DNA of 43,136 nucleotides from Stemphylium vesicarium (GCA_004380135.1 QXCR01000201.1:1-43136); one strand, 5' to 3'. Positions 12,404 through 21,069 are shown, counted from the stretch's first letter. A program made the numbers and translations. The notes: generated by a model not told the origin, from the sequence alone.

Positions 12404-12509
12404 AGTAACTATAGCTACCTAACTAATACTATTTATACGATTGCCTAAAGTATAATAATAAGTAGTACTATAGGAAACTATAAGGTTAGTTTATAAGGAT
12501 ATAAAATAG

Positions 12510-12524
12510 AGAAGGGAGAGGTAG
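12510..12524 (+). other. Gypsy 1 polypurine tract
   Basis: AGAAGGGAGAGGTAG lies directly before the 3' LTR. It is the expected plus-strand primer and confirms a plus-sense element. Confidence 0.85.
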
Positions 12525-12992
12525 TATTACGAACCTAAGAAGATAGGGCACGGCAACCTATATATAGAAGTAATAAAGGAGTTACTTTATATAGGTTAAG
12601 TAGATAGCTAACTTTTAAGAACTAATAAGTAGTATTACTCTATAGCTTACGTAATTCTATAGTCTTAGTAGAAAGCTACTATAGAATAAGTTACGTATAT
12701 TTTATAATATCCTATAATATCCTATAATATCCTATAAGGTATTATATATAGGATATATAAGACCTTATAAGATATATAAGATATTAAGTTATATTCTCTA
12801 AGTATATAGCTACTAGATAGCGTACTCTTATAGTTACTATATTTAACTTTAAAATCTAAGAATTAGTACTTAATTTTTAAACTCTTAAGTTATTTATTAA
12901 TCTTTATATTATACTTAACTTATCTCGTCTATTACGCGCCCAGCTTATTCCCGAGAACTAACCCTAGGACCCTCTAAGGACGGACCTTCACA
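12525..12992 (+). repeat. Gypsy 1 3' LTR (468 bp)
   Basis: Starts TATTACGAACC (RIP form of TGTTACGAACC) and ends GGACCTTCACA. Same length as the 5' LTR. The last 50 bp or so are unmutated. Confidence 0.94.
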
Positions 12993-12997
12993 ATAGC

Positions 12998-14057
12998 CTA
13001 GGGTTTCCCTAGCCTTAATTTTTGTTGTTAGATAGCGCTCTTGTTTCCACACTAGAGGCGTCCCTCTGTGTGTTTAAGTCGGATTCACCGCTCACCGCGT
13101 ATAAGTCTCCTACCACGAAGGCGCTCTTTAGCTTCCCTCTTAATAGATAATAAAGGCTTATAAACTCGCGGAAGAGTTTTATTATTCTTTTCCTATTTAT
13201 AGCTTTTTTATTATATTCTAGCCTTTAGAACCCTATAGTCTAAGTTAATGCTACTTTTAATATAGAGTCTAGGAAGTTATCTATTATAACTTATATTTAT
13301 ATAATCTTAGCTACCTTAAGGGTCTTAGCTTAAGTTACTACCTAATTATATTTACTTAGCTATATCTCCTAATTTATAGTTATTTGCATTAGCCTAAGTG
13401 CGGCGTAGTATCTCTCTTATACTTGCGCCCTTTCTTTATCTACGTCTACTCTAACTATGTCTTAGAGGGAGGTTATCTATTTACGCAGTATTCTATTTTC
13501 TGCGTAGTAACTAAGTTATAGATAAGGTATTATAGTTATAAGGATATATTTAATTATCTTTAAGATTCTATTATTCTCTTCTTAATAGTCTTTTTTAAGT
13601 ATCTTATATAATTTAAGGTAGAGCTTATAGTCTTTATAATCCTTCTTATATATCTTTTATCTCTTATCTAAGAGATCTAATATTTGCGTTAGTATTATAG
13701 GGTTTTATAAGGTAGTTATTAACGTGTCTATTATATCCTACGCTACTCCCTATACGCTACTCCTTCTAGCTCTAATAGTATATAATAATCTAGTTAAGAG
13801 ATTACTCGTGTTCGTTAAAGATTCGTATTACGAGATATCTAGAGGTAGTGGGACCTCTAGTCATATACGTTAGAGTTGTACTCCTTTAGGGTCTACTAAA
13901 GGCTAGATATTCTATAATTAGTATTTTAGCTTAAGTTAGTAGTACTAGAAAATCTAATTACTTAAATTAGTAAGAATAACTATTGCGTCCCTCTAGCTCT
14001 AATTTGCTACTATTTTAGTAGTTTATTGCTTATTATAGAGGTAGTAAGACTCTTAAT
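12998..14057 (-). pseudogene. Copia copy 1 gag region, RIP-dead
   Basis: Mirror image of 25336-26400 in Copia copy 2, on the 5' side of the Gypsy insertion (the insertion lies about 1.27 kb from the 5' end). It reads on minus as charged, helix-rich protein fragments broken by TAA/TAG. Assignment as gag rests on its position between the 5' LTR and the integrase; I do not see a diagnostic motif. Confidence 0.6.
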
Positions 14058-14264
14058 TATTAGATTAGATAAGATATATTATAGAATTAATAATTATTTA
14101 TTATGTGTATCCTTAATAATAGTGCTATTACAATATATATGCTCTCGTGCAAGTAAGGCCGAAGTAGGATCGAGGCGGGTTAGCTAACATAGCTATAATC
14201 GACACCGATACTAAAACTGCCTGCTGGATAGCCTTCTTTCTGACAGCAACACCTGCTATCTGAC
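14058..14264 (-). repeat. Copia copy 1, 5' LTR
   Basis: The plus strand runs from TATTAGATTAGATAAG (RIP form of TGTCAGATTAGATGAG) to GCAACACCTGCTATCTGACA. The outer part, 14150-14264, is almost free of RIP; the inner part is AT-rich. Confidence 0.9.
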
Positions 14265-14438
14265 ACTAGTATAACGACTAGTTGTAGTATCTATAAAATA
14301 GCGAAGATTCTTCTCCTCGCACCGCTTATAACGGAACGTTATCTCTAGACCTTTTTCCCTTATACGGTTAGCACGAGTTTGGCGCTAAGAAGTTGAATTC
14401 TAGGGATAGACGTGATAGGACGCGGCGGCTTTAGGCAT
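14265..14438 (-). pseudogene. Antisense Zn2Cys6-like ORF of Gypsy 5, truncated by the Copia insertion
   Basis: From an ATG at 14438-14436 the minus strand reads MPKAAASYHVYP, then (after two TAG stops) RQTRANRIREKGLEITF, then a cysteine cluster ending at the Copia junction. Reading Tyr as RIP-altered Cys, the spacing is CX2CX6CX8C with two further residues before the break, identical to the first four ligands in Gypsy 1. The segment EEKNLR between ligands 2 and 3 matches VKKNLE there. Only one of the four positions is still Cys (TGC, 14321-14319); the other three are TAT. This is an N-terminal fragment, and the rest lay beyond the Copia insertion point. Function unknown. Confidence 0.62.
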
Positions 14439-14577
14439 AGTTAGGAAGGCATAGAGAATAAGGAAAACGCAACGCGATGGGCTTACCGAAGCCTTATATG
14501 TAGCCCGCACTTAACTACGTAGCATAGAAAAATAATAACTTAGAGTATTAAGATAATAACCCTAAGAGGGGAGGTAG

Positions 14578-15044
14578 TATTATAGATAATAAGTAAAGGC
14601 CTCTCCTAGATAAAAGATATAATATTAGTAGCTAATAGTCGCACAAACTATTAGGTAATAATTAGCGTAGGGCGCGCGGATTACGTGACTAGTATCTCGC
14701 TAAGATAGGACCTCTAGGAGGCTACTATATAAAGAGAGGCTAGCGCCCTTCTAAACCTCCCGCTTAGTAGAGAGGCATAGAAGGATATAAGACTTAGTAA
14801 TAAGGATATAAGAATAAAAAGATTTTATTATTTCTCTTATTATAGTTAACTCTTATAGTTATATCTCTTACTTAGATTACTAACTAGTTATTCTATTACT
14901 TATATAGAATTAAATTATCTTTACCTAAATACTTACTATCCTACTTAGTCGCTAGACAACTCTACGGGCCTACCGCCACACAATACCTCGCCTGCCTTAG
15001 TACGGACCAGGAACAGAGAAGTGTCGCCGAACCCCGTATAACAC
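14578..15044 (+). repeat. Gypsy 5 3' LTR
   Basis: Starts TATTATAGATAATAAGTAAAGG, the RIP form of TGTTACAGATAACAAGCAAAGG seen at 42842, and ends near GTATAACA. Length is about 467 bp. The 3' boundary is inferred from the TGTTA/TAACA terminal inverted pair because the other copy leaves the window. Confidence 0.78.
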
Positions 15045-15338
15045 GCATATATTAAGTAGCTATTAATAATATTCCTACTATTAACTTAGTTACTCTAAAT
15101 ATACTCTAATCTTATCTCTAGTCTTAAACTAATAAGGAGGACTATATTATAATATTCCTTTCTTACGTTAAGATAGCTCTTTATTATATAATTTTTAAAA
15201 AGATACTCTAAAGAATATTTGCATTATTAGCTTTCTAATACGGTTAAATAATTTAAGAAGAGAAGAGCTAATAAACGTAGGTAATATAGCAAGAGTATTA
15301 AACACGATTGAAGAGTACGAAGAAAACCAAGGTTATAA
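15045..15338. other. AT-rich RIP-affected stretch, no gene
   Basis: Strongly AT-rich with no usable open frame longer than a few dozen codons. Probably a remnant of an older repeat. I recognise no family. Confidence 0.5.
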
Positions 15339-15860
15339 TGTCGATCCACGTGTGCCGGGACGCACGGTGTAACGGGACGCTTTCTCTTCTAGACCCTTAG
15401 ACTGCCTCTAATATTCTCGAATATAAGCGAGTGCAACGCCTATCTATCCTGTAGCTCTCCTTCTCCCAGCACGTTAGTCTCCGACGCCGAAAACTAAGTT
15501 GTTAACTATGCTATCACTTATTCTGTCAACGCTGTCACTAACTCTCCTCTAACACTCCCCTATTCTTTTAATAGTATATATCTGCGAAAAGCTCAGTAGG
15601 CTAGAAAGGGAGCTAGGATAGCAAAGACTAAGACTGCACTCCTAGAATATCGATTCAGGGTCAGGAGCGGGCATCCGGGCACTTTCCCCGTGCAGACGGC
15701 AAGTTCGTCAAATCGTGTCTAACAAGCCGTGCGCCTTTGGTAGCTCTTGGCATGCAGCAGCTTGCAGTAGCGTGCTGAGGTGTATGCGTGCCGCACTGCG
15801 CACTGTGGCTGAGAACTGCGATCCTAAGCTATTGCCTCAGACAACTCTTGTTCCCGGATA
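15339..15860 (+). repeat. Left arm of the ~550-bp inverted repeat flanking the NLR gene
   Basis: Starts TGTCGATCCACGTGTGCCGG and matches the reverse complement of 21455-22009 along its length. Examples are GGACGCACGGTGTAACGGGA, TGCCTCTAATATTCT, CTCCTTCTCC-AGCACGTTAG, GTAGCTCTTGGC and TAGCGTGCTGAG. It resumes after the Pogo element at about 18193-18226 (GGGCAGCTGTTG, CGTGCA). The first 216 bp look like an LTR (TGTCGATCC to CTCTAACA). Differences between the arms are mostly transitions. Confidence 0.82.
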
Positions 15861-15907
15861 GACTAGGCAATCAGCCAATGAGCCACTACAGCCAATGAGC
15901 CACCCCA
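15861..15907 (+). repeat. Pogo element left TIR
   Basis: 47 bp, identical to the reverse complement of 18146-18192. CAGCCAATGAGCCAC occurs at 15872-15886 and 15889-15903. Confidence 0.95.
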
Positions 15908-15935
15908 CCATCAAAACAAATGAACCATCCCAACT

Positions 15936-18039
15936 TTGACGCGTCACAACACCACCAATATGGCTCCGATTGACGATGCGATTGCAGCGATCGAAGCACA
16001 CGAACCCGGAGAACAATTCTCGTACCGCGCAATTGCGAAGCAGTTCGGTGTGAGTCGAGCTACGCTGTCGCGGAGGCATCAAGGCGTCACCGAATCGCGT
16101 GCAGCCGCAGCACAACGCAGGCAACTACTCAACCCACAACAAGAGGCAGAGCTTGTTAAATACATAGAAAGACTCACTGAGCAAGGCTTGCCACCTACTA
16201 GAGAGATGGTATCGAATTTCGCAGGGTGCGTTGGTGACTGGGATGGTTCTGATGCGTGGGTCTCGCGCTTCCTACACCGTCACCATGTCGATCTTACAGT
16301 CAAATGGAGCGCCGGGATCGATCGCTGTCGCCATCAGGCTGATTCCTATAAGAAATACGACCTATACTTTCATCTACTCCACAGTAAGATGCGAGAGTAT
16401 AATATACTGCCGCGCAACACGTACAATATGGATGAGAAGGGCTTCTTTGTTGGCATAACTGCACGCTCGAAACGCGTCTTTTCTAAGGCGATTTGGCTAC
16501 AACAATTGCGTACGGCGGCTATACAAGATAGCAGTAAGGAATAGATTACACTAGTAGCATATATTTGTGGCGATAGAACCTCGCTGCCGCCTATACTAAT
16601 CTATAAAGGCAAAGCTAGTGTGATGGGCTACGCCCTAAAAAGAGAGTGCGCTACGCCAAGTGGGCTGCGCTAAGGCCTGAGAGTCAAGAGACCTCAGATG
16701 ACGATGATAAGTACTGACTACACCAAGACAACAGCTATGCTTTGTTGTCTTGTGCCAGCCTTTTGGCTAAATGGGCGTACTGTGTAGTCGTACGCTGGGC
16801 TGTCGCCCGCCCATTACAGCTAGTATATAATTAAACTAGATAGACGCGTTAGATAAGAATCTATACTGCGCTTTTATTACTAACTTATCTATAGAATAGA
16901 GTAATAATAAGCTTAGGTTAGTATAGCTTACTAAAGTATTTAAGCGCTATACACACGAGAAAGCGCGCCGGCAATGGCGCCTCCTCATCCTCGACGGCCA
17001 CGGCAGCCACCTTACGCGCGAGTTTATCGAGTACTGCGACTCCAAAAAGATCCTCTTAGCCGTCTATCCTCCTCACAGTACTCACACGCTACAGCCGCTC
17101 GATGTAGTGATGTTCTCGCCGCTTGCGAAGGCCTACTCTCAAGAACTCGACCGCCATCCACACCGCTCACAAGGGCTGATCGCAGTAAAAAAACGCGACT
17201 TTTTTCCGATATTTTGGCCAGCGTGGAGCTATACAATGAGGCCGGAGCTTATTTTACAGAGTTTCCAAGCTACAGGCGTATAGCCAATAGATGCGCAGGT
17301 TATACTAGATCGGTTCAACACTACCCCTTCAGAGCAAGCTATACACCCAGGACTGCGGGAGGTGGGTGATAGAGATACATAGAGGGATATACGAAAAATT
17401 CTAGACGCTGCGGTCACCGAAAGGGCAAAGGCTGAAGGCAATCGTGTCGGCACTGCATTGCACTCTCTACAGGCCCAAAACGAGCTACTACACCACGAAA
17501 ACGACGGCCTACGCGAGGCGCTGCTTACTAAACAGCGGCATAAAAAGAAGAGTAGTTTACTAGGCCTAGAGGACGGCAGCGGCGCTCTACTATTCAGTCC
17601 TCGCAAGGTGCAGCAAGCTCGCCAGCAACTACTTGATAAACAACACCAAGAGGAGGAGGAGAGACTCCAAAAAGCTCGCCGTAAAGAGGAGCGAGCTGCT
17701 GCTATAGCTCGTAAAAAACTAGAACAGGAGGCAGCAAAAGCGCGGCGTAAAGTTGAGATGGAGCGCAGGAAGGAGGAGCGCGAGGCGAAGGCTGCACAGC
17801 TCGCTGCTGCCCGCGCGCTGAAAAAGCAACAACGCGACGCTGCAACCTCCCAAAAATCTCGCGATACACCAAACAAAGGCAAGCGAAAAGCCTCACAGAA
17901 GGCGGCACCAAAAACTACAAAGAAGCGTCGTGTTATGGGTGTTAGAAGTGGTGTTGATGTGGCATCACCGCTACCGGAGCCCCCCACCAAAACCAGTGCG
18001 CGCGGCCGCCCCATCCGCGTCCCAAGTAAATTCAGATAG
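15936..18039 (+). pseudogene. Fot1/Pogo-type DDE transposase, disrupted
   Basis: The start is 15936, or more likely the second Met at 15960 (MAPIDDAIAAIE). An N-terminal Psq-type helix-turn-helix (FSYRAIAKQFGVSRATLSRR) is followed by a CENP-B-type HTH (LNPQQEAELVKYIERL to WVSRFLHRH). The catalytic core has YNMDEKGF (first D), LLILDGHGSH (second D, near 16982) and HTLQPLDVVMF (third D, near 17100). The C-terminus (17458-18039) is a Lys/Arg/Glu-rich coiled coil ending in an AT-hook-like RGRP. Damage: TAG at 16542-16544 (probably from Trp), a 200-bp LTR insertion at 16619 that shifts the frame, RIP stops at 16828-16926, and TAGs at about 17281 and 17378. Skipping the insert and one GCTAG duplication, frame 15936 joins exactly to the downstream core frame. 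Not functional. Confidence 0.92.
16619..16818 (-). repeat. 200-bp solo LTR inserted in the Pogo transposase
   Basis: TGTGATGGGC to GCCCATTACA form a 10-bp near-perfect terminal inverted pair starting TG and ending CA, flanked by a 5-bp duplication GCTAG (16614-16618 and 16819-16823). The minus reading TGTAATGGGC followed by a GCCCA stem resembles the Gypsy 4 LTR end (TGTAATGGGCTGAAGCCCA), so a related family is likely. Inside are strong inverted repeats (CAAGACAACA/TGTTGTCTTG; GACTACAC/GTGTAGTC). Strand is inferred from that similarity. No internal retroelement sequence remains. Confidence 0.83.
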
Positions 18040-18145
18040 TACAAAATATGCGCAAGGCTCTGTTTATTACTCCACTATAAAATCTCACGATAATATAAAC
18101 TGTGTGTGGCTCTACAGCTTCAATTGTGCAGGTGCTGATGTTGGT

Positions 18146-18192
18146 TGGGGTGGCTCATTGGCTGTAGTGGCTCATTGGCTGATTGCCTAGTC
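18146..18192 (-). repeat. Pogo element right TIR
   Basis: 47 bp, perfect inverse of the left TIR. The TA at 18193-18194 completes the target duplication. Confidence 0.95.
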
Positions 18193-18447
18193 TACAGTAG
18201 CGGGCAGCTGTTGTTCCTGGCGTGCACATGCGCATTGCGGACAGCCACCCTCCAGACTCGCTTCTTAGATAAGAGTATCATCACTTTGCGTAGATATGCC
18301 GTGTAAAGTGGATTGAAGCTGAAGCATCGTAATTAGTAGAAGCCATCACTGCATCATGCCGTTGAAAGTCATGCTTATGCGGTCTGTAACACCCGACTGT
18401 ACGATCTGCAGATAGCGGTAATATCGTGAAGTTGTCTTACTACATAT
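18193..18447. other. Intergenic: end of inverted-repeat arm, then 3' flank of the NLR gene
   Basis: The first 34 bp or so continue the left arm of the inverted repeat. The rest is normal-composition sequence downstream of the NLR stop codon, presumably its 3' UTR and terminator. I see no clear polyadenylation signal or other gene. Confidence 0.5.
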
Positions 18448-19083
18448 CTATTCACATTCCGCTCGCCAGTTACTTAACGTGATGAATGAAGAGTGTGTAT
18501 CAGGATGTTGCTTGCTAAGTACCCGCTTACGTAGCTGAAAGCATCTCTCCATTAGTGCAAGAGCCTCCTCGTAACGAGATTGTGACTGCAGCGTGAAGGC
18601 GAGATTATACATGCTGCTCAACGCGTAAGGATGCTCCTCGGTAAGCACTCTCTTTATCGTCTCCACCACGTGTACCTGCAGCTCTTCAGCCTCCTCCCAT
18701 CGCCCTTGATTATTGTACGTCAACGCCAGGTTGTTCATGCTAGTCAGCGTGTCAGGATGCTCGTCGCTAAGCACTCTCTTGCTCGTCTGCATCACTTGCA
18801 TAAACACCTCTTCGGCCTCCCTCCATCGCTCTTGCTTGCTGTACGTCGTCGCCAAGTTGTTCATGCTGCCCAGCGTGTCAGGATGCTCGTCGGTGAGCAC
18901 TCTCATCCTCGTCTGCATCACTTGCACCTGCAGCTCTTCAGCCTCCTCCCATCGCCCTTGTTTGGTGTACGTCGCCGCTAGGTTGGCCATGCTGTCTAGC
19001 GTGTCAGGATGCTCGTCGGTGAGCACTCTCATCCTCGTCTGCATCACTTGCACCTCCAGCTCTTCTGCTTCCTCATATCGACC
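18448..19083 (-). repeat. Five in-frame 126-bp TPR repeats within the NLR gene
   Basis: Units of 42 codons repeat without gaps. Units 1 and 2 are nearly identical in protein and DNA (GTGTCAGGATGCTCGTCGGT recurs on the plus strand). Unit 3 is close; units 4 and 5 drift. This gradient suggests recent duplication or gene conversion in the ligand-sensing end. Confidence 0.9.
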
Positions 19084-21069
19084 GTCGCTATACAGAGCCA
19101 TAGCACACTTCGATGCAAGATCTAATCTCTCTTCGTCATCATCATCCGTCGGACTATGTGACAGAGCATACTGGACATGCGGAAGTAGTCGTCTCCACTT
19201 GCTTCTGTTGCTGTGATTATCGTCTGGAAACACTTGGAGTAGCTGTGCGATAGTGCGTTGAGTCCACTGTATAAGCTGTCCTTGCACTTGCAGCCGCTTG
19301 CGTAGAGCTTGATGGACGAGTTGATGAACATCGAGCGCAGACTCAGCAGGTCGCCTGGTGACGAGCGCATACTTGTCAAGCATCCTGATAGCATATTCTC
19401 TTGCTTGCGTCGAGACTGCCTCTAAAAGATTAAGCGAGATGTCTTTCCGGTCTACGCATGCAGCAACGAACAGACAGTCTGCGGCAAACGTATTGTTAAG
19501 ACTGATGTGGTCTATAGACACAAATAGTGAAGCAGCGACAGGGTCTTTCACGCCACAATCGTGTAGTCTATCCCCAGACGAGTCACCGCCGTGGTCGATA
19601 GCTAGTTCTTTGTGCTCATCCAGCCGTGCTAGATACTCCTGTACCGTCATACCGCTAGCCTTCATACAGGCCGCTGCTTGCATGACTGCTAGAGGGAGAT
19701 ACGATAGCTCTTTCAGCAAGTGCTCGGCTTCCTGCTGCTCGGTGTTTGCGAGTGTCTTCGCCAAGCGGACTTGCAGCATCCTTAGCGCCGTGTCTAGTGT
19801 TAGCTCCCGCAGCGCTATAATGCGCTGTGGAGCAAGCGCCTGGGCTGTGTCGGTGTTGGTCGTTGTGAAGATAGCAGAACATAGCTTAGACTGTGGCAGA
19901 CAGTCGGCTAAGTCCGCCGCTTCTGTCGTGGACGAGCCGCTAGATCGCAGAGTGGTGTGCTCCGTGTTGTCGAAGATTAGCAAACACCTTCGCGTACTAA
20001 TCTCCACTACACAGCGCTTTACAAGCTGCTTCATGTTAGGTTGATCATCGTCCCAGCCTAGAACACTAAGCTTCTGCGCAACACTTGCATACGACTGGTA
20101 GAGACTGTCCTTGTTGCTTGCGTCTATCCAAAAGACCGAGCAGCTTTTGTTGTTTTGCCTCGTTCTGTGTGCAACCTCGAGCGCGAGCTGCGACTTGCCT
20201 GTTCCGCCGGGTCCAACGATCGCTAGCGTTGTCGTGGTCTGTTCGTTGCTGGAGAGCTTGGCTTCTAGCTCGGCGAGCTGCGACTCTCGGCCTACGAAGC
20301 GGGGGTTTCGTGAGAACGGAATGATCGACGGTGCGTCGCTAGCTCCCTCCAGTTCAGCCTGCAGCCTGCTTCGTGCACTCTCCTGTCCTTCCCCATACGC
20401 AGTGGGCATAGAAACACCAACAATCCCAAGCAAGCAGTATACAATGTCTTCCTCTTCCGTTGTTATGCGATTTTCGGCCCATCTCTCTCGCTCGGATGTA
20501 GTAAACTGGTCCAAGGGGCAGTTGCGCAATGCTGCGAGCGGGATGCTAGTAATGTCTTGGATAGGCTGGTCGAGCGACGCTTTATCGCCTATGGGATGTC
20601 CTTCACACGAGAAGAACTCGACTGATACTGGCGCAATTAGCTCTTGGAGCGTCCATCCCCGAGTGAACCATGCGCTTGCACGGAACGGCGCCTCCCAGTC
20701 GCTGTGTTGGACTGGCTCTGTTGCAGTCGACACTGACACGTCTGACAAGAAGACGTAGCACCGCGCCGCGTTTTTGTACCACTGGAACATCGAGTTGATC
20801 GCCTTCGAGCGCTCGTTGTTATTCCACCTATCGATGCAGCATGTGTCGATCCAGAAGTACTGCAGCTCGTCCTGCGCCGCCCGTTCGGCGCAAAACTGGA
20901 GCTTTTGATAACCTTCTTCCTTCTCCTTATAAGTCCCGTTCGATATGTCTTCGATGAGGATCTCGGAGTCGCTCCATCTGTGCGACAGAATGGCGTAGGG
21001 TGGGATCGTCCTGCCGCGGAAGTCTGTCAAGACAAGCGTTCCCAGCGCGTCGTAGTGGAGAAGCCGCAT
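18448..21069 (-). CDS. HET / NB-ARC / TPR NLR-like protein (873 aa), intact
   Basis: Predicted vegetative-incompatibility receptor of the HET-NB-ARC-TPR architecture; such fungal NLRs sense a partner allele and trigger cell death. HET domain at about residues 24-155: YAILSHRW (25-32), YFWIDTCCID (71-80), KNAARCYVFLSDV and FTRGWTLQELIAP (135-147). A linker with YCLLGIVGVSMPTAYGEG is usual in this family. NB-ARC at about 256-470: FVGRE, P-loop GPGGTGKS (286-293), Walker B LLIFDN (363-368), FTTTN (401-405) and LSYLPLA (455-461). The C-terminal 211 residues (from about 663) are five kinesin-light-chain-type TPRs of 42 residues (GRWEEAEEL, VMQTRMRVLTDEHPDTL). The start fits the family (MRLLHYDALG). 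The single exon has no RIP stops and normal GC, unlike its surroundings. It is flanked by inverted repeats and by a dead Pogo element downstream. Confidence 0.93.
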   Translation of the reverse strand: MRLLHYDALGTLVLTDFRGRTIPPYAILSHRWSDSEILIEDISNGTYKEKEEGYQKLQFCAERAAQDELQYFWIDTCCIDRWNNNERSKAINSMFQWYKNAARCYVFLSDVSVSTATEPVQHSDWEAPFRASAWFTRGWTLQELIAPVSVEFFSCEGHPIGDKASLDQPIQDITSIPLAALRNCPLDQFTTSERERWAENRITTEEEDIVYCLLGIVGVSMPTAYGEGQESARSRLQAELEGASDAPSIIPFSRNPRFVGRESQLAELEAKLSSNEQTTTTLAIVGPGGTGKSQLALEVAHRTRQNNKSCSVFWIDASNKDSLYQSYASVAQKLSVLGWDDDQPNMKQLVKRCVVEISTRRCLLIFDNTEHTTLRSSGSSTTEAADLADCLPQSKLCSAIFTTTNTDTAQALAPQRIIALRELTLDTALRMLQVRLAKTLANTEQQEAEHLLKELSYLPLAVMQAAACMKASGMTVQEYLARLDEHKELAIDHGGDSSGDRLHDCGVKDPVAASLFVSIDHISLNNTFAADCLFVAACVDRKDISLNLLEAVSTQAREYAIRMLDKYALVTRRPAESALDVHQLVHQALRKRLQVQGQLIQWTQRTIAQLLQVFPDDNHSNRSKWRRLLPHVQYALSHSPTDDDDEERLDLASKCAMALYSDGRYEEAEELEVQVMQTRMRVLTDEHPDTLDSMANLAATYTKQGRWEEAEELQVQVMQTRMRVLTDEHPDTLGSMNNLATTYSKQERWREAEEVFMQVMQTSKRVLSDEHPDTLTSMNNLALTYNNQGRWEEAEELQVHVVETIKRVLTEEHPYALSSMYNLAFTLQSQSRYEEALALMERCFQLRKRVLSKQHPDTHSSFITLSNWRAECE

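Larger units (their letters stand above)
6081..12992 (+). mobile_element. Ty3/Gypsy chromovirus (Gypsy 1), complete but RIP-degraded, nested in Copia copy 1
   Basis: Two 468-bp LTRs (TGTTACGAACC to ACCTTCACA) bound a 6.9-kb element flanked by the 5-bp duplication ATAGC (6076-6080 and 12993-12997). Removing it restores the Copia sequence found intact at 26390-26410. The order is LTR, gag with zinc knuckle, protease, RT, RNase H, integrase, chromodomain, antisense frame, polypurine tract, LTR. All sense frames carry many RIP stops. Confidence 0.95.
1999..14264 (-). mobile_element. Ty1/Copia LTR retrotransposon (copy 1), RIP-degraded, interrupted by a Gypsy element
   Basis: The outer ends TGTCAGATTAGATGAG and CTATCTGACA belong to LTRs of about 208 bp shared with the copy at 25128-30477. 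Removing the nested Gypsy and one 5-bp duplication leaves about 5.35 kb, the same length as copy 2, so the element was complete. The sense strand is minus: the 5' LTR is at 14058-14264 and the 3' LTR at 1999-2206. No target duplication is visible: the left flank is CAAGG and the right flank CTAGT. Frames are full of TAA/TAG stops and the element is inactive. Confidence 0.92.
14265..15044 (+). mobile_element. Gypsy 5: 3' end fragment of an LTR retrotransposon, cut by the Copia LTR
   Basis: The fragment has an internal tail (14265-14577), a polypurine tract AAGAGGGGAGGTAG ending at 14577, and a 3' LTR (14578-15044). Everything upstream is missing because the Copia 5' LTR abuts it at 14264/14265. 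The LTR is related to the one entering at 42842. It carries an antisense frame similar to that of Gypsy 1. Confidence 0.8.
15861..18192 (+). mobile_element. Fot1/Pogo-family DNA transposon with 47-bp TIRs, inactive
   Basis: Perfect 47-bp terminal inverted repeats (15861-15907 and 18146-18192), beginning GACTAGGCAATCAGCC, enclose a transposase pseudogene. A TA on each side (15859-15860 and 18193-18194) is the expected target duplication. Each TIR contains CAGCCAATGAGCCAC twice with a 17-bp period, a likely transposase-binding array. The element sits inside the left arm of the inverted repeat: the sequence on both sides aligns continuously to the right arm. A 200-bp solo LTR lies within it. Confidence 0.93.

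Noticed and set aside
12187..12408. 73-codon plus-strand ORF rich in Pro
   Set aside because: It is the complement of the antisense coiled-coil frame. The minus reading has the conserved cysteine spacing and RIP-explained stops.
15837..16124. 95-codon minus-strand ORF
   Set aside because: Spans the Pogo TIR and the complement of the transposase HTH; a shadow.
16757..16770. AGCCTTTTGGCTAA resembles the 5' region of U2 snRNA
   Set aside because: The match is short and palindromic, the flanks do not follow U2 (no Sm site or branch-binding region where expected), and the segment lies inside a clean TG-to-CA insertion with a 5-bp duplication, better explained as a solo LTR.
17229..18044. 271-codon minus-strand ORF rich in Ser, Arg and Cys
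   Set aside because: Complement of the Lys/Glu-rich transposase C-terminus; low-complexity shadow.
18631..20758. Several plus-strand ORFs opposite the NLR gene
   Set aside because: Shadow frames created by the GC content and repeats of the minus-strand gene; no domains of their own.
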